Of a stretch of 42,617 nucleotides of DNA, positions 41,519 through 42,617 are shown piece after piece; the stretch's first letter is position 1, and the number at the start of each line of letters is the position of its first letter. This DNA is from an uncultured Selenomonadaceae bacterium. GTDB taxonomy: Bacteria; Bacillota; Negativicutes; Selenomonadales; Selenomonadaceae. A program made the translations under genes and the position numbers. The stretch covers positions 1 through 42,617 of the forward strand of contig CAJOCT010000006.1 in the NCBI GenBank assembly GCA_905236725.1. The letters run 5' to 3'. A model generated the notes under the pieces. It was not told the origin of the DNA and did no database searches. It saw only the letters and a program-made list of their open reading frames with translations.

Positions 41519-42312
41519 GTTTTGTGGAGAAAATTATCGACGAATATATGCAGTTTCTTAGAGCGAGAATGTCGTATCGCGAAGCAGATAATGGTTGGCA
41601 AGTTATAACCACTCCGTTTTTGGATATGTATAACGATGCCATCGAAATTTATTGCAAAGCAAAAGACGACCAAAAAATAATTTTCTCTGATGGTGGCGAA
41701 ACTTTAAATAAATTGGAGCTTGCGGGAATAACCTTCAATCGTCGCGGTAAAAGAAAGAATATTTTTGATAGTATCCTTCTTAATTACGGTGTCAAATTAA
41801 AAAATGAAGAAATTTTTGTTGAAGTTGAAGATATGAGGAAGGTTGCTTCAGCTAAACATAATCTTTTGCAAGCCATTATTGAAATTTCCGATATGTATGT
41901 GATGTCTACAAATCTGAACGAGGGCTCTAAAACTTTTAACGAAAAAGTTCAAAAATATTTCAGAGACAATAACGTTGTGGTCACGCCAAAATTTAGTGCG
42001 AAAAGTAAAGTCGGACTGGAATTTACTTTCGATTTTCAAATAGCCGGTTTGGATACTGAAATACTCGTTGAAACATTCAATACGATTACAACCACAAATT
42101 TAGCAGTCAGCCTTTTTAGTTACGAAAGCATTAGAGAGTTACGCGAAGAAATCAGCGGAAAGAAAGTCAGAAGCATTTCCATAATAAACGACGAATACAC
42201 GGAAATAAGATCTGAGTATATCGATACCTTTCGCGATAAGGATATTGAGCCAATTCTTTGGACTGGCAGAAATCAGTCTGAGAATTTATCAAAGTTTAGA
42301 TTTGTTGCTTAG
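41515..42312 (+). CDS. DUF1828/DUF1829-type protein, second gene of an accessory pair
   Basis: This 265-aa protein begins MSFVEKIIDEYMQFLRAR. An N-terminal part (about residues 20-90) includes TTPFLDMYNDAIEIYCKAKD and IIFSDGGETLNKLELAGI, which is the DUF1828 pattern (tPf-D-hnD-I-Y followed by l-DDG-tl--l). The C-terminal half (about 150-245) with LEFTFDFQIAGLDTEILVE, VKSISIINDEYTE-like strands and the acidic DTFRDKDIEPILW is DUF1829-like and recalls a nuclease-like beta sheet, without a clear catalytic motif. The start is GTG with AGGAGG 7 bp before it. The overlap means translation is coupled to the DUF6978 gene, so the products probably act together. The function is unknown; composition suggests acquisition. 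Confidence 0.62.
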   Translation: MSFVEKIIDEYMQFLRARMSYREADNGWQVITTPFLDMYNDAIEIYCKAKDDQKIIFSDGGETLNKLELAGITFNRRGKRKNIFDSILLNYGVKLKNEEIFVEVEDMRKVASAKHNLLQAIIEISDMYVMSTNLNEGSKTFNEKVQKYFRDNNVVVTPKFSAKSKVGLEFTFDFQIAGLDTEILVETFNTITTTNLAVSLFSYESIRELREEISGKKVRSISIINDEYTEIRSEYIDTFRDKDIEPILWTGRNQSENLSKFRFVA

Positions 42313-42332
42313 TTTTTCTGCGTACAAAAAAG

Positions 42333-42366
42333 TTCTTCCGATTGAATTTTGGAAGAGCCGATTTTT
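42333..42366. terminator. Intrinsic terminator of the DUF6978/DUF1828 pair
   Basis: TCTTCC and GGAAGA pair around an 11-nt loop. The plus side continues GCCGATTTTTTA, and the minus side has TTTTTT directly after the stem. Confidence 0.6.
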
Positions 42367-42437
42367 TATTTTCGCCGTGCCAAAAAATTAAAACTTTTGC
42401 CGACGAGTAAGTGCCGAATTTTGCAGATTTTGCTTCT

Positions 42438-42470
42438 AACTTGCCGGTAACTTGCCGGTAACTTGCTGAC
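42438..42470. repeat. Three degenerate copies of the 11-bp repeat
   Basis: AACTTGCCGGT, AACTTGCCGGT and AACTTGCTGAC follow each other directly. They are variants of the main array starting 55 bp further on. The stretch between (42471-42525) holds no gene on signals that I can support. Confidence 0.85.
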
Positions 42471-42525
42471 CTAATATAAATCTCCAAATTTATCCAAATA
42501 GAACGGCTTAGTAACGCGAAAATTT

Positions 42526-42617
42526 AACTTGCCGATAACTTGCCGATAACTTGCCGATAACTTGCCGATAACTTGCCGATAACTTGCCGATAACTTGCCG
42601 ATAACTTGCCGATAACT
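42526..42617. repeat. Tandem array of AACTTGCCGAT, at least 8 copies, open at the window edge
   Basis: Eight perfect 11-bp units plus 4 bp of a ninth run off the end. Every plus-strand frame meets TAA; on the minus strand no frame has a stop, because the 33-bp period reads SYRQVIGKLSA in all three phases. Confidence 0.97.

Noticed and set aside
42296-42487. 63-codon minus-strand frame containing SYRQVTGKLEA
   Set aside because: It runs through the terminator of the upstream pair, begins at a TTG without ribosome site, and is separated from the main array by stops; kept only as an observation on the repeat.
42526-42617. Possible CRISPR array
   Set aside because: The units are 11 bp and directly adjacent, with no spacers and no cas genes.

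Overview
The window is about 42.6 kb of AT-rich (roughly 40% GC by eye), gene-dense bacterial chromosome. Strong GGAGG ribosome binding sites, TTG/GTG starts, sigma-A-type promoters (TTGACA-17-TATAAT), a SigH-type sigma factor, an Obg with a C-terminal OCT domain, a class III FBPase remnant, long-form HPF and reverse rubrerythrin point to an anaerobic member of the Bacillota. The PilN-like protein, exported proteins and overall gene set fit Negativicutes (Selenomonadales-like) best. That placement is inference; no rRNA gene is present to confirm it.

Layout. 1-1510 (+): end of queC, then two cobalamin-ring genes (precorrin-6A reductase, precorrin-8X methylmutase). 1513-7607 (-): dCMP deaminase, pncB, then an aroE unit (aroE, HlyC/CorC transporter, PilN-like protein, exported cyclohexadienyl dehydratase-like protein). 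7753-11790 (-): a catalytically degenerate NRPS-type condensation domain fused to a cNMP-binding-like domain, two small or unknown membrane proteins, and sigH. 11887-14559: CYTH protein, divergent reverse rubrerythrin, HI0933-type flavoprotein and a 37-aa membrane peptide. 14722-19956 (-): a cysteine-rich small protein, an fbp remnant, a glycosyltransferase, then an operon of thioesterase, membrane protein, CofE-like ligase and exported GH84 hexosaminidase. 20250-23424 (-): glycyl radical enzyme plus fructose-6-phosphate aldolase, with palindromic repeats around the aldolase gene.

23500-25100 is a decaying locus: an XRE regulator whose 3' end is interrupted by an IS200/IS605-like hairpin remnant, facing a membrane-protein pseudogene with two nonsense codons and a 5-bp tandem-duplication frameshift. 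25158-30493 (-): hpf, a pair of unknown genes, a PHP phosphatase, prfC and a GT61-type glycosyltransferase. 30680-37213 (+): pckA, a DUF1643 protein, obg, an apparently independent structured RNA of about 210 nt, a GT2 glycosyltransferase and a CDF metal exporter. 37201-40692 (-): nagA, a broken flavoprotein gene, a DUF362 protein and an exported flavodoxin. 40991-42312 (+): a horizontally acquired-looking DUF6978/DUF1828 gene pair, followed by an 11-bp tandem repeat array running off the end.

Most genes are metabolic housekeeping (cobalamin, NAD, shikimate, gluconeogenesis, amino-sugar catabolism, oxygen defence). The parts that best repay attention are the condensation/cNMP fusion, the structured RNA downstream of obg, the DUF6978/DUF1828 pair, the decaying XRE locus and the tandem array. 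Several promoters and terminators can be read directly and set the transcription-unit boundaries given in the entries.
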